A DNA stretch of 64,000 nt from Chionis minor (Eukaryota; Chordata; Aves; Charadriiformes; Chionididae): NCBI GenBank assembly GCA_013398295.1, contig VZSF01001524.1, positions 1,397,186 to 1,461,185 of the forward strand, read 5' to 3'. Below, piece after piece: positions 1 through 13,990 of the stretch (positions are counted from its first letter, which is position 1; each line of letters starts with the position of its first letter). The notes below the pieces were generated by a model. That model was not told the DNA's origin. It saw only the letters and a program-made list of their open reading frames with translations, and ran no database searches. The translations under genes and the position numbers were made by a program.

Positions 1-3000
1 GGTAAAGCTAGTGTTGTCTATAGGATTTAAGATATATACTCAATAATAAAAAAGTTCTATCTCTATAAAATACAGTTTACCTCAGCACACTTTTGCTTCA
101 TCTACTTCCACAGGTTAGCTTTATAACACAACCAAGGAGACACGAGTTATTATTGAAATTCCACCTGTCCCCAGTGGTATGTACCCAAAGCTGATGCCAA
201 GTCTAGCGTGATGTCAAAATGAATTCACTCACACAGGAGCAGAATTAGCCTAACTGTGCAAGAGTTTGATATTATCCAGACACTCTAAGAAAAAGGAGAA
301 AAGCTAAAACGGGCTGAATTTTGATGAGGGAAAATATTATGCAAAAATGAGATGCTAAGATTTCTGCTGAATATTCATCTCTGAAAATTATTTTGTTAGC
401 CTTCTCATTTAGTGCTTAGGTGCGCTGGGGCACTGTTATGCAAGGGGATGACAGTAGTATATATACAAGACTATCTTGTTGCATCCTAATTGAACAATAC
501 AATAAACTCCAAGTACTTATGCACATCGTTGGAGAGAATATTCATGGGTCAGCTCCTGGAAGCCTTGCCTTCAAAGACAACAGAATAAAATCAGAATCAG
601 ATAAGTGTATTTCAGTGCCAGTCTCAAGCTGGTTCTCTAAGAGAACAAAAAATCTCCTTTCTTTACTTGTTTGCAGGTGGCTGTACATATTAGGTTTTAA
701 GCTCTTTGAGTTTTTGTGTAGGCTATTTTTTGCATAGCATGTCTGAAATCAGAACCGTTTGGAACAGAGTCCTGGGTTAGATTTTTTAAGATTCCTTAGA
801 TTTATCCTTAAAAAAAAAAAAGAAAAAAGTAGGTTATCTGGCAGAGTGGGATCTGAAATTGAGCAGTGTTTTTTTAAGAAACATTTGGAATTCAGTATCC
901 TTTAAAGTAATATTTCCTGTAAGTGGAATTTTGTCTTCAAGAGGCAGCCCATAAAGTTTTCTACTGATTCAGGATGCCAGGTCCTTCTAAATGTCAGCGT
1001 CCTCCTCTTCCTCCTGCAGTTGCTGCTCAGTAACATTGGCTGTCAGCTCCCTCCAGTCCCATTCAGAAAGGAGCTCAGGCTCTGCAGACTTAGCAAGTCA
1101 TCCCCTAAAGTCCCTGGCGGGTGAAATCCACCTCCCCTGGGAAAATGTCACACTGTATGGGCGAGGGGACACTGAAGGGACAGATTACAAGGGAAACGCA
1201 GGTGTAATTGGGGAAAATTGCTTTGTGTGTGTGAGAGATGAGGAAATCAAAGGTAGAAATACATCAGGATGAGATTGAAGGGATTTATGAAGTATAGTAG
1301 AAAATGTGACCAGATTTTGAAGAGGGTACAGCCTCTCTTTTACCTAATGGCAATTGTTTAGTAATTAAGGGACCAGTGAGGGTATTCACCAGTAATACAA
1401 GTGCCTACAGTACACTTTTTTGTAGCTACAGTGCCTAATATTAGTGGAGAAATAGGTAACTAACTCATGGAAAGGCTGGAAATAACATGATGTACGCAAG
1501 TCTTTTGCAAGACACAAAAGATTGTCACCACTGAATGATTTATTGGACAATTTCTGTAGCCTATTGTTTTGCATTCAATTGCTAAGTCATCCCTTTTAGT
1601 GTCCATGAGGTTTATTAAAGTCAGAGCTTCTTTCTGGTGTCATATTGCAATTGAATTGCTCAGTGTAATAGTTAACATACAGCTCATGAATGGATATTTT
1701 TCACCTGAAAGATATTAGGCGAGGATAGTCAATATTAACATGGACAGATTTATCAAGAGGATACAGGACAAAAAAAGGAAAGAAAAAAATTTAATTAAAA
1801 GCTCCAGTATTCCTCGGGAGATAAATCTGGAATGGCTAAACACATCTGGTGATTGTGGTAGCATTTTGCTAAACAACGTCTAGAGTTCCTTTAGTGCTCA
1901 GATTGGCCAGACATGGTTGTTCCTTGAGAACATAAAATTCATATGCCTAAATATTGGAACCATATTGTAATTAAAACTAGTGCTTTATTAATAGGTGGTT
2001 TGTGAGCTATGTGATACCCTACTCCAGCAAAACTGGAAATAGAACTAACAACTATACTTGATGAACTGAAACAGGACCTAGAAATTTCACATAAGTACCA
2101 TCTATGACAAAGTGGGGAAAGCATCTGTATGGAACAGGGAGTATAAGCACGGCAATATATGAGATTTTGAATGGAAGCTCAAAGAATCTGTATTTCTGAA
2201 AATACAAGTAGTCTGAAATCGACATAATTTTCTTTGCCATGTTATACATGAAATCATTCTTTAAAACTTCTTAGGAAGGCACTGATGAGACTGAAGGTTC
2301 AGAAGGACCTGTCTTTTAAGTATTAGCATTCCTAACACAATGCCATTACCCAGGCAGTAGAAGGTGCTGTTGTAACAGTAAACAGTCTTCCTTGATTTGA
2401 CCAGTTAGAGCTCAAAATCATCCTGCCCCTCATGTAGCCCAGCATCCTGTATTTCAAAAGCAATGGAGCCAAATGATTGCACACCCTAATTGTTTTTAAA
2501 TAAGCAAGGCCAGTTTTAGTTGCATTGAAGTATATAGAGAGCGCGCTATATTTTTTTAAAGTTTCAGTTGATCTCTTGGGTATCTTCAGGCAAAGATTTC
2601 TAAAGTGTATAAATATATCCTGTTGTGGCTTGAATTGCATGTGGTTTTCTGTATGAGGAGTGGTGTGAGGGATTTGACAGGGAACAAGGTCAATATCATA
2701 CATGTACTTCACGCAGGACTAGTGTTGGCATAGTCCCTATGGTCTCCGTACCCCAGAGGCAAGTTTTGTAGGATTTCCTCACTACTGCCTGGGAGAATAG
2801 AGTTCCGCAAGTTTATTCCAGGTCCTAAGCTCACCTAGATCTTTCCATAGGACTTAACCACTGGCCCAGCCCTTCTTCTCAAACACTCCCTAATGTGCTG
2901 ATAATGTCTGCCTCTAAAAACACAATTGCTACCCGCTTTCCCACCTTGCCTTGACTCTCCCTAAAGTTCAAATTTCCCCTAAATTCAACAGAATACCTCT

Positions 3001-5177
3001 GCGATGTGGGGACTTACAGGGCTTGAGAAAGCAAGCAAAAGCGTATCTGCAGCAGCTGGCTTGTCCCACACCCCTGGGAGTTCTGACAACTCTGATGGTG
3101 CAGAATATTTCCCTTTTAAATAGGGGGGAAAAAAGCCAGTTTCTACTATGTTTCATTCTTCTACGTATCCACTAGGATAGATCAGTGTGAAGTAACTTTT
3201 ACTGTTTTGCAGTATCAGCTGTAACTGTTTTGAAATCTGCGCCTGCAGTCTTCAAGAATGGGAGCCATGTTTTTTCAATTAACAGTGATGGAGGAAAACT
3301 CAACCATTTTTTCAGTTGTTTTAACACCCTGTCTGGTAGCTGAGAGCATGTTTGTATCTGAGCATTGCTGCAGTTCTACAAAAGAGCCGGCGCTTTCCAA
3401 GCTCTTTTATGTCTGTAGGTAAAATGAAGTGTGCAACTGTGGAAAAGAGCTTGTGATTGAGCAGTTGTTGAAGGCTTCTGGTTCCAATGGTTGGGATGTG
3501 CATCTCAGCACTCAGAGAATGAGGTTCATGGAAGAGAGACAGATAAGTAACACATGTTAAGTTAGCTGGAACATTTTTAAAAAAATGTTAACATTTTCTT
3601 TAGACATTAATGGATGACTTTCAGTTCATTCCTCCAAGATCTAAAACAACTTACAGCTGTTACTTTCTGGAGAAAGACGCCTCCAGTATTTTAATTTTGA
3701 CTATGCACTGGAAACCCCTGTATAATGTCACTTGCATCTTAGTATCAGTATACCAACGCTATCATTATTCTCTAAATAAGTCCCCTTTTATGGGACTTTT
3801 TTATAGTTCGTGATGCTTCCCTCTGTGAAGGATAGTGTACTTAGTGCCTTTTTACTCGGTTTCAGAAGGTTTTAGTCTCAATTTGATACATATGAAGTTC
3901 AAGTGAAAATGAAAACATCCTTCTAATTAAGAAACAGTAAGTTAAAAAATACTGGTTAAAGCTATTTTATAGGGTTAGTAGGTAGTGAAAGGACCCTGAT
4001 TATTTGGGTGACTACATTTGTATTCACCCACCTAGATAAATGCAGCCTCGTTTTCAGCAGGTATTCAAGCATCCATAATGAGGCGGAACAAGGGGTCAGT
4101 AAGAGTGAAAACCTGACCATTTTATAGTGAGCATGGATTGCTTGTGAAAACATTGGCAGCTGCATTTCGGTTTTGGCCCAAGGTGCTTCTTTGCGTGCAA
4201 TTAATTAGAAACAGTTTAGTTAAAAGATAATTCACAGAAATTTAACTAACACCAATGTCTACCTGCAGAATGAAGCTAGCCTTTCCCATTAAATGCATTT
4301 AAAAAGGAAGAATAATCTACCTACCGTGTTTTAACAGTCTTGGAGAAAGTCTCCAAAATTTCTTGTAATACAAGCGCAAGTGGGATTACATTAACTATGC
4401 AATCCTACATTGGTTTATCTTGTTTGGTTGTAGAGTAAGACACTTGAACACCGTAGACTTGAAAATGGGCCACCAAAGAGAATCATACAGTGTGCCCAGA
4501 TGTGTCAAGGCAGTTTGGAAAAAACCTGAATGAGGAGATGGGCAACAGGTAAATTTTATTGTGCGCACTGACGTCCCAGGCTCTCTGAGCTGGTGGCCGC
4601 TGCCAGTTGAAGACATGACCCACATCAGACATGCTGCAGTGCTGAACCCAGGCTGGCAATCTGTGGTTGACCTTTGGTCTCCTTACCCAGCCTGCATGTG
4701 ACTCTTACTGCCTGTGTTTCCACTTACTTAACCTTGCTTGCTTTTGTTTTTGTCTCCTAGTGAATACGAATGAAGCAATTGCAGCTTTGGTTTTTTGCAA
4801 CTTCAAAGCAGTCTTGCAGACCTTGCAAAAGTGACAGAGAAGCCACTGAAAAAACAATTCTTAATCTATTTTTTCACGACATTTAAAGCTATATATTCTT
4901 AGAGCTGTAAAAATAATTTTAGCTTGAGCTAAATTATACTTTTTAAACCGATACTCCTTCCTATTAGGGTAGCACCATCACACAATCTGTTTCAAGGTCA
5001 CTTACTTTATCAGGAATAATCTTGCCTTTGTACCTGTCCTTTACAGCTGAGATCAAAGTATCTTCAGTATCTTCTACAACCCTATCTCATGATTAATTGC
5101 AACAGTAGTAGCAAGACGAAGCAAAAGGATACATGCTTAATAAAAGCCCCAAACACTGCAGATATTAGTTAATACAT
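1..5177. other. No gene seen; AT-rich single-copy-looking DNA
   Basis: I see no recognisable coding exon, RNA gene or mobile element here. Open frames are at most about 126 codons, overlap each other on both strands and resemble no family I know. An A12 run lies at 810-821. A segment at 990-1,260 is somewhat richer in GC. Ancient, unrecognisable repeats cannot be excluded by eye. Confidence 0.5.
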
Positions 5178-5241
5178 AAGAACTTGTTAATGACAGAAGC
5201 AAAAGAGGAAAGAACTTGTTAATGACAGAAGCAAAAGAGGA
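5178..5241. repeat. Perfect 32-bp tandem duplication (2 copies)
   Basis: Two adjacent copies of a 32-base unit, 5,178-5,209 and 5,210-5,241, are identical base for base. The unit begins AAGAACTTGTTAATGACAG. The lack of any difference suggests a recent slippage or duplication event, or a sequence-assembly slip. Confidence 0.9.
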
Positions 5242-5859
5242 ACTGATGTTTTAAAGTCACAATTTCAAAAAATAATGAGGAGTTTTGGTGCTGCAGTTTC
5301 CACATATTATAAGCTAGAGGGAGTATCAGTACAGAATACTTTTCAGGGAGTGTCTAATAAAAACTCTTGAAAGTGTCACAGTTTGTCCACTCAAACTAAT
5401 ACAATCTTAAAATCTGATTTTAGTAATGGAATCATATCTGCATCTAGTGAAAAAAACATTAATAGGCTTCTATAATCCTTTTCTTTATGATTTTCTGGGG
5501 TATTTAGTTTGAAATAATAAATGTAACTTTCTACAATTACAAGAAAAACATTAATTTGGCTTTTTATATTGACACTATTTCATTTGAAAAGGGGTGTGTT
5601 TGTGTTTTAAATGTACAACACTTTTTGGGGTGATGATGAAAAAAGTATCCTGAGAGGTACCACAGGGTAGAGCATTCAAGGCATACTTTCTTTTTATGCT
5701 GGGGAACTTGGGACAGTAATTTGACATGTAGAAAGTACTTTCATTTCCTTAAGCACTTACAGTTTTCATTAATACAGTACTTGGCCTCTCCCAGCCTGTG
5801 GTGTGTAAGGTTATCAGTGTACTCAAAAAGCAGGGAAAGACCACTGCCCAACTAGAGCG

Positions 5860-5945
5860 ACAGGGAAATTCAGGCCCAAAGAGACAAACAGCCTTAGTTC
5901 AGGTTGCTGAAGACATCCGTGACAGAGCAGGGAACAGAAGCCACT
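5860..5945 (-). mobile_element. MIR-like SINE relic
   Basis: Read on the plus strand, the order ACAGGGAAATTCAGGCCCAA, then GAGACAAACAG, then GACAGAGCAGGGAACAGAAG follows the reverse complement of the MIR core, in which 'acagggaaactgaggcccagagagg' is followed by 'ggcagagcagggaatagaacc'. The middle is diverged. MIR is an ancient tRNA-derived SINE shared by amniotes, and only diverged relics are expected in birds. Confidence 0.5.
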
Positions 5946-8900
5946 TTAATACACAGATCAACACATAATTCAGGAGATGTGCTGACTCTAAACTCACTGA
6001 GTTTGTCTCCTGTTTTTGGCTTCCTCTCACATAGCAAAAGCAAACATCAGAAGAAAATATCAAACTCATACTTCTATATGAAAGAATATTCTAGCAATGG
6101 AGATAATTTTATCTACCTTCTTGCAGTTGTAAAATAATTGAATTTTCATCTGACTTAGGAATAAAGTCAAAAAAACACCTCAAACCTGTGAGAATATATC
6201 CTGAAAAGCTTAGGCCATAAGGTGAATGCTACAAAATGTTCTGATGCAGAACATGCAAGTCATCACCAATGGCAAATACAGCGTCAGGTACATTTAAAGA
6301 GTAAACTATCCTGATTTCACATTATAGCTACAAGATGAAGCTAAGTGTTTGCTAAACAACTTTGAGCTAAGCCATCCACTGCTAGCAAACAGAAAGCAAT
6401 CACGTTTTCTACAATTATATAGTTTTAGGAAATACTGCCAGCTGTGTTGTCAAAGCACTGAATAGTGCTGTGCTGAAAGCCACGTAATTAATTAAGTACA
6501 CAAAGAGTGCAGATCATAGCTCGTTAAAACCATTACTTCACACCTGAGACTATCGCTGTTTAATAGGAAGAATAGGAGAGCTTGGTTTTAGGCACTGCTT
6601 TAAGCCCTGTGTTTGCCATAGTATTTTATTTTAAACACTGAAAATTCAGCTCAACTAAATTAAATAGGGTTCTCTATTTGCATGTTCAAAACAATCTGTT
6701 AAAGAAGCATTTAACATTTTAGCTCATCAGGGCTGATCCACCCAGTTTTTTGTCTAAGGATCCTCAGTCTAAAGCCTGTTCTCTGCCCTTTTATTTGTAG
6801 TTTTTGTCTCCCATAGCCAGTTGACACAAGGATCCATGTAGTCTATTCCCTTTGTTGATAGTGGTGTATTAGAGTGTCATTTCTCAGGATGATGTTCACT
6901 TTGAACCCTGCCTGTGAGCTGTAGCAAGCAAATGCGTTCAAATACATAATATTACTGTGGAGATACTTTCGCAGTAACCCAATTCTGTCTCCCATAAACC
7001 GCAAGGAAGTTGAACAAAGCTCTGGTTCCGTTGTCAATTTGGTGTGGCAACAAAAAATGTCTTTTTGGGATTGCAAAAGAACCCTGCAATGTTGGAAAAG
7101 GTACGGCTCCATCGCCACAGCTAAGGGAGAGGCCACTGACATGGCAGTTAAACATGAGAAAGATGCTTTCAAAAAAACTGGAGAAAAAATTGTCAGCGAA
7201 ACAGCATCCCCACTCCGGTTTGCGAGGAGCTGAGAGCATCCACTTCTTTTAATACACATGCTTTCATCCCTGTCCAGTGCTGTTGTGTTTATTGCCATCC
7301 ACAGAAAGCCACTTGCAGATGAATCAATGGCAATGGCAGTGACTTTGGGGTCCAGTCGTACTTTGTGGTTTTGAGGGAGGGAGGATGGAAGAGCGAGTCT
7401 GTTTGCATTTATGTTCTAAATGGGAGTCTTTATTTACAGCCCGCTGCAGTTGTGCTCATTAGTGATGGTATGCTTTACAGACTGAAAACCTGTGCCAACA
7501 AGTTTCCATAAAATTTTTTCAATAAAAAGAAGAAAAAAGGAAATTTAGAATTACACGATCACATGTCTAGTCAGTTGTTTCTTAGCTGAAGCACAGATTG
7601 CTGTATTGCAAGGCACAGAATTCCAGATTCCACAGGTATTTCCCTAAATTAACTACCCTGATCTTCTGCACAATATACAGACATGATCTCTTTAATAGCT
7701 TTGGCCTTTGAGAAGGCACAGTAACCCACACACCCTCAAACAGTAGCACCAGACACCCTCAAATGCTTTGTTTGGCATTTGAAGACAGAAAATATGACAG
7801 GTAAAATGATAAATTCAGCTGGAGAATCATTCCTGTCTCCAAAAGGCAACCCCACTCATTACAGGTACAGTCACTGCACTAACATCTTGTAGTGGTTGAA
7901 GTTATGTTCATTCTTTAAGTAGCTTGAGTTTATGCAAACGATGCATTGCAATACGAGCAGGGCATTAGCCTCTGCTGCTTTAGACACAGGACCGGTAGGG
8001 ACCAGTGCATCCTCATGCTCACAGCACAGTTTCCATTTGCTTTTTCCCATGCGTATTCCTTTGCACAATTCACTCCTTAAATGGATCGTACATTCCACCA
8101 GCTATCTCTCTCCCCACAACAGATATCCGTCAGAGGACAGATCATCATGAAGGGAAAATAGCCAGCGTGGTTTTTTTCTTAGATGGATTTTTGGCAAACG
8201 GGCAGACAGTTTAGAGCATAAATGTTATGAAATGCAGTTGCCAAGTCACAAGGCATTTTCCTTTTCCTGATCAGCTTGCTCCTCTCAACCCTGTCTGATA
8301 CAGAGCTTTTTGGTGCAGCTACCTCATGATGTCTGGGTCCTCTAGAGCCACGTCACGGAGACTGTCATTTTTGCCATGTTGCAGCTGACAGGTTTTGCTT
8401 GTGCTTCCAGCATCCTCCTCTTATTTTGGAAATTGTTTTTCATCATCCTGATATCTGGGTGACTAGTTCTGGCACTTTGACTCTGTAGCCTTTTCTAGCA
8501 CCAACACAAGGGAATGGAGGGAGCACAAGATGGAGGAGTTATTTAAGGAAGATTCATTAGCCTTTGCAAACCAAGCACAATGTTTTGTATGAACAGACGT
8601 AGCTGATAAGCACTGATCAGAGGCGGACAAGAGTCAGGAGAACACAGGCAGTGTGTAAGCTCCACTCACATTTATGTCACAGTCAGATCCTGATCTCCAA
8701 CAGCCCCTTTGACCTTATATTCAACTATCTTTTGAAAACAACCTGCCGGTCCTGTTCCATTGGGCAGTGCTTTTGCAATGTTCAGGGTGACCTCTGAGGC
8801 CATTGGTGACATCATTAGGATATCTCAAAAACTGGGCAAGCTTTAAACCTTCCCATCTGGAAGTGCCAGATGTATGTTTGAACGTCTTCTGTTGTCTTGC

Positions 8901-11414
8901 AAAAATCAAAGTTCACTGTATCCTGCCTCTATTTTCCAAATCTTGCTTTAAAGTGAACAGAACAGGAGGAAGTTTATTTTGTGCTGAACATGGGTATGAG
9001 TCTAGTTCAGGACTTTGTAATCAGTTAACTTATTTCACAGAACACTGCATGTGGCATGCAGCAAGTGATTGCAAAATGAGTAATAAATTAACCTGTAAAA
9101 AATGTAAAACTTTGGCTCATGAGGGATTTCCAAACAAAAATGTTGGACGTTGGATGTTATTTTGATTTTTAACACCTGGAAGCACATGGAGATTTATTTC
9201 TCCACCAGGCTCCTAGCCTGAAGCCACAGATATATTTTGCTTATATTGCAAACAGGCTTATCTGGAGCTTAGGGCTTAACTTCTGATTAAGGTTTCAGGT
9301 GCTAATGCAACAACAATTATTTTAAGATGGGTGGTTGTACCTATTCCAGTTATGCTGTGCTGCTTCAGCAGATTTTTAATTCTCATGGATGCATTTATTT
9401 TGTACTTTATCTTGGCATTATGAGAAACATTCTTCATGAATCTCTCAAAATCCCAGCAGTGTTCTCCAGTATACGTCTTTTACATACATTCTTACAGGAA
9501 AGAGTTTCTGACAGGCTGTGAGAAGTCTGGTAATTTTATTTCTGACCTGGACATTAAAGGTTGTGCCAGTGTGCTGTGAGAGGCTCTTCCTTATTTTCTT
9601 ATTCCTTTTTACCCAAACAATTGGCTCAATCAGCTCGCAGAAAGCATCGTGTAACTACCACATATAACATCTGAATTTAGGACTCCCATGATATTGGACA
9701 GAGAGTGAACTAGTGAATTGATCTCACTACAATAACACAGTAGATTTTTGTCTGCAATATATTAAAACATGCTTTTTATTTTAATGTATTTTTGTTCTCC
9801 TTTTGCCTTCAAACTATTCGCAACAATTAGAGAAGTACATTGTAAATTCTCTTCTGATTTATGGAACGTTAAATAATTTACTTCAGTGGAATTTATCCTG
9901 CTGGTTATATGGTCAACACATGTTAAACACTTGCTCTGTAAAAGCACTGCTAAGCTCATTAAACTCAGAAGAAAACCCTAAGAATTTAAAAGAAGCCAAA
10001 GTAATAATCTAAGTTTAAAATGAATTGAGTGGTTTTCTTTGTCCTAAAAATCTGGTGTTAAAACAAAATGGATAACTTAAAAACATCTGCTTTTTGGTAG
10101 ATTATGTTTCAGTTTTTTAAAACCAGAGTTGTAGTTATCGTAAATGAAGATCTATATGGCACACACATATTTAACTAAGTGCGATAAAGCTTGCGGAATC
10201 ACGCTGTGACGGATGCGCAGGCACCAGGGGAGCCAGAAGAGAATTAAGGCACTGCTCTGTTAGGGAGACGGCTTCCCTGTTGCAGTCTCTGCTGGAGAAG
10301 GCAGACCTGAGGGCCACCCCATTCTTCCTCTGCTAACGTTGGTCTTAAGGGCACATCTGAGTGGCGGTGAGTCCTAGCCCACATTGAAGAGCCACGTTCT
10401 GGCGGTGTGGGATTCGGTACGGGCTGCAGGCGCCTGCCTGGAGGCTGCTCTGTGCCCTGTGCTATAGCCAGTGGGATCTCCGGCCGCATCCTTCCAGTAG
10501 GAACCCAAGTGGGTTTGTCCCCACGGGCTCCTGTCCTACCTTTGATTTAGAGCGTGAAGCACAGGCTTGACCCATGGCTTCTCTGAGCTGCAGTCCTGTG
10601 TTCTTGTCCTCTTTGCGAGATCCCTGGTTTTGGCTATGGTGGGAGACAGGACAGCAAGCAGAGGAACCTGGCGCTTCCATGACATGTCTTTATGTATGCC
10701 AGCACTCAGAAGTGTACCGGTTTTTAGGGGCCGTTTGGGAAATATAATTTGCAGTCTCCAGATGCCCACTATGTGACCGCAGGGATGATAATCTGGAGAT
10801 ATTTTGGTCTTCCTTTGAAACAAAATTAGCAGAGGTACCGGGACCGCAGCCAGGTAAACATCAACATGTAATCTGTAATAAATTGTGGGAGAGACATAAA
10901 TGGCATCCCCCATAGTCTTTGAAATCACATGAAATACACGGTTACTGTACAGATAGTTAGGTTTGATATTTGGTTAGGTTTGATTCGTATTTCTAGGTCC
11001 CGAATCAGTGTGTATTCAGTCGCAGCTATGACTTCTGGTAGCTGTTAGTCGTTTAGGGGAAAGACTTTGATAGTGCTATTCTATTCCTTGGGGGGACATG
11101 TGCTTACATCCACACCTTTCCCTCCCTCATGCCACTGATCCTGGGTGGTGGTTTTGCAAGATGCCATGTTGGCTGACTAAGCAGCGAGTGCTGCGCCAGG
11201 ACGTGCTCAGCATTTGGTTACCGGTGGGCAGCAGCATAGGTAGGAGTGCCTGCCTCTGGTTACAGTGAGGGCCTCTTTCACCAGGGGTCTCTGTCACTAC
11301 CGTGAATCTTAAATAGCAGGTCAGGCCACGATGAGGACCCAGGCAATTCTGGGTGTTCACCTGGGCTCTGATGGCTGCATTTGCACAATTCAAATACACC
11401 TGCCGTGTGCATTA
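5946..11414. other. No gene seen; mostly AT-rich unique DNA
   Basis: I recognise no exon, RNA gene or mobile element. The block 6,290-6,560 has low-complexity-free, TAATTA-containing sequence that could be conserved non-coding DNA. The block 10,190-10,700 is richer in GC, with scattered CpGs. It carries overlapping frames on both strands, none of which resembles a known protein. Confidence 0.45.
6290..6560. promoter_or_regulatory. Possible conserved non-coding element
   Basis: This stretch has balanced composition, no simple repeats and homeodomain-type TAATTAATTAA (about 6,486-6,496). E-box and TGTCAA-type words lie nearby. That texture is typical of vertebrate enhancers, but it is only an impression. 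No function can be read from the sequence. Confidence 0.15.
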
Positions 11415-11460
11415 TAGTTCTCATCTGCAAAATGGAGGTAGTGCTGTCTCACCTTGCCTG
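11415..11460 (+). mobile_element. MIR-like SINE relic (short)
   Basis: TTCTCATCTGCAAAATGGAG, followed by GTAGTGCTGTCTCACCTTGC, follows the MIR 3' core 'cctcatctgtaaaatggggataatactacctacct'. Only about 45 bases are recognisable. Confidence 0.45.
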
Positions 11461-13932
11461 CTCCAAAGGGGATAGCAAAATAATGTTTTTCCTCTTTGCT
11501 CTATTGCTAGGATTTGTGCTTGTTATTTTAATTACTGTGTTTATTTAAAGTAGGGACTTTACTCTCTATGATTATGCCTTCTGTTATGTTTTTCTTTTTT
11601 TTAAAGTTTATTTTCTTGACTTAAATTTTGATTAAAAACACTCTTCAGGTTTATTAACAGTTGATCACTTACCTTGGAAAACAAGCTTCAAAAAGACATT
11701 CAAAGTAAATGTTTTTGTGCAACTCGTTAGACCACAGATACAAAGTGAGTGACCTGTAGCCTTTAATTAATAGATATGATTCACTGCTTATTGAATTGTG
11801 AACTTAACTGGCAGTGTTGTAAGAATTCCAGAAATAACTGAAGATTTAAATTCCTACAAAAATATGTTAACAAGTTGTCCTGCCTCAAATCTGCAGGAAG
11901 AATGCTTCTGTTTATACAGCCTTTAGAGTGATTCATACACATACTTCTAATCTAAATAAAGCTGATCTAGGTTTTTGCTAAGGGAAAAGGTTCTCTTCAA
12001 ACCTTGATAAAAGCTAAACCACATTCATCTCCATGCAGATGCACAGGAGGCAAAGTAGTCTCCTGAAGCAAGTAGCGATGAACACCTGATGCTCTCCGTT
12101 TTAGATGGAGTGTCAACTTACCTCCACAGCTAGATACTGGGGAGGCCATACAACAAAGAGAGCTGGCCTTATTCTAAGAGTTTCAAACCATATTAGAGGG
12201 ATTATAACTTAGTGTGCAGTTCAGCCAGCCAAACTGAAAAGTCAGAAGCAAATGTCATTTGGGTTTCGCTGAATACGAAGTTCTTTGACTTGTTTTCCGA
12301 CCTGAAAATCCCCTAAAATGGTTTTGTTGAAATAAAATAAAATTGGAGAAACATATTCCTGCCTGGACCACCTCTACCGGGATCCAAGGAGACAAAAGAG
12401 CTGGCTTGCAGGCTTATGGAGGTGGGCTTAATGGCAGTGCCACTGCCATCTATCTCCCTTTCATCCAGGCATCGGATAACCAGGGCACATGCAGGTTTGA
12501 TCCCCCTCTGCCTCATGACGTTTGAACTTACTCCCTCTGCAAGACCAAGACATATCATGGACAGACTTGACTCTAGACTGTGCTGCATGGGAAATGAGCT
12601 CAGTAGTTAACCAAGCTCTGCTCTCTCACAGTCTTTTTAAGTCAAGAATGCCTCACTAATGAGGGCCTCAGCATCAACTGCTCTGATCTGCTACACCTGT
12701 GCTGCTTTGCTTGTTGGTATCTGCAGTCCCACATACACACGCACCCTGTTCTTTGGACTGGCCTACCCTTTCTTCTGATTTTTTTTTTTTCCACCAGAGT
12801 ACTTCTGCTCCCCTTCTGCTTGGTTTAATCCTTGCCCTCCTTTCCTTTTGTCACCCCACCAAAACAAAGGAGTGACAACCCATGAAGAGCAGATCATAAA
12901 GTCACAACAGAAGTTCCCCAGACTGGGATTTTCCAGCATCAAGTGCTTCACCCCCGTGCATTCAAACTCATCTAAAAGTCCTTTGCTTGTTCTATTTTCA
13001 CCTATGCCTTCTGGAAAAGACTGTACTTGCATTTGTGTTTTTCAGTTTCCTTTTCCTGCCTGTGGAGAGCTGCCTGCTCTCCTCATCGGCTGTATACTAA
13101 TGTTCTCTGTGCTCCTACCCGCACGTTGCACTGCATTCACTCCAACGCTGTGATAGCAGGAGCTGCCCGTTTGCTGCGGGCAGGTGGAGCGGGCCACTTT
13201 GTAATGATAGACAAAGTGTGATAGGGATGTGGTGAGAGTCCAGACCCCTCAAGATGTGCTGAACGTGCACCGGAGGAGCCTGAAGCAGTGCTTTGCTCCT
13301 GTAGCTGCCCCTGTGAGGGTGCTGCAGCTTCCCAGGCTCAGTGCCGTCAGGTGCAAGGTTCGGCGCCAAGAGGCAGGGGTGGTTTCAGGATTGGTAAGTG
13401 AAACAAACTTGAAACCAGGATATATCTAGGTGGGTCTAGAATTTAGCAGTAGCTGCACAGGCAGGACTTTGTGCAGGGATACAAGAAAGCAGCTTATATT
13501 TCATATTTCTTATGAAAAAGGCAAAAAGTCCAAATCAACTAAATAAGGTCCTGAAAGCATTTCCTGTTATTTATAAAAGTCCTAGGGCATCAAGTTGCAA
13601 AATTAAGCACCTGCTTTAGGAAGTGGCAGTCCTAAGATTTTTTGGCCAACCTGAATTATGAGTCAGTTCTGCAAGTGTTCTGGCCCATGTCTCATTTACA
13701 GTGCATGAAAGACTGCAAAGCTGTTCTATATTTGACTTATATGTGCAAAAGAAGGGGATTTGGTTTTGCAAATTAGGTGTTCATCTGACATGCATTGAAT
13801 AAAAACCATGCAATGGTATCCTACAGAAGTAATAGTGTCTTTACCTGCAGTTTATTACAATGCCTCCTGCTGAAGGTAGGGTTCATTGCTCATCCCAACC
13901 TTCTAGCTTTTCTTTGTGTTGCCTAGAGGGTC
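11461..13932. other. No gene seen; GC-richer patch at 13,030-13,400
   Basis: There is no recognisable gene. A T12 tract lies at 12,779-12,790. The block 13,030-13,400 is richer in GC and CpG than its surroundings. It holds two adjacent small perfect hairpins: a 7-bp stem at 13,163-13,169 with 13,177-13,183, and an 8-bp stem at 13,195-13,202 with 13,211-13,218. Both are short enough to be chance. Confidence 0.45.
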
Positions 13933-13990
13933 CAGTTCAGCAAACACATACTAACCACATGCAAAAGCATTTTTGCTGAATCGGGGCCCT
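13933..13990. repeat. Ancient palindromic (MITE-like) repeat relic
   Basis: The segment begins with GTTCAGCAAA, ends with TTTGCTGAATCGGGGCCC, and has ACATGC/GCAT words between, so its ends are inverted repeats of each other. Sequence of this type ('gcttaagtgctttgctgaatcggggcc' and its complement) recurs widely in sauropsid genomes as an old non-autonomous palindromic repeat. I do not assign a database family name. Confidence 0.45.

Noticed and set aside
13163..13218. Two adjacent hairpins as a small RNA gene or microRNA precursor
   Set aside because: Stems of 7 and 8 bp are too short for a microRNA hairpin and are expected by chance in a GC-richer block.
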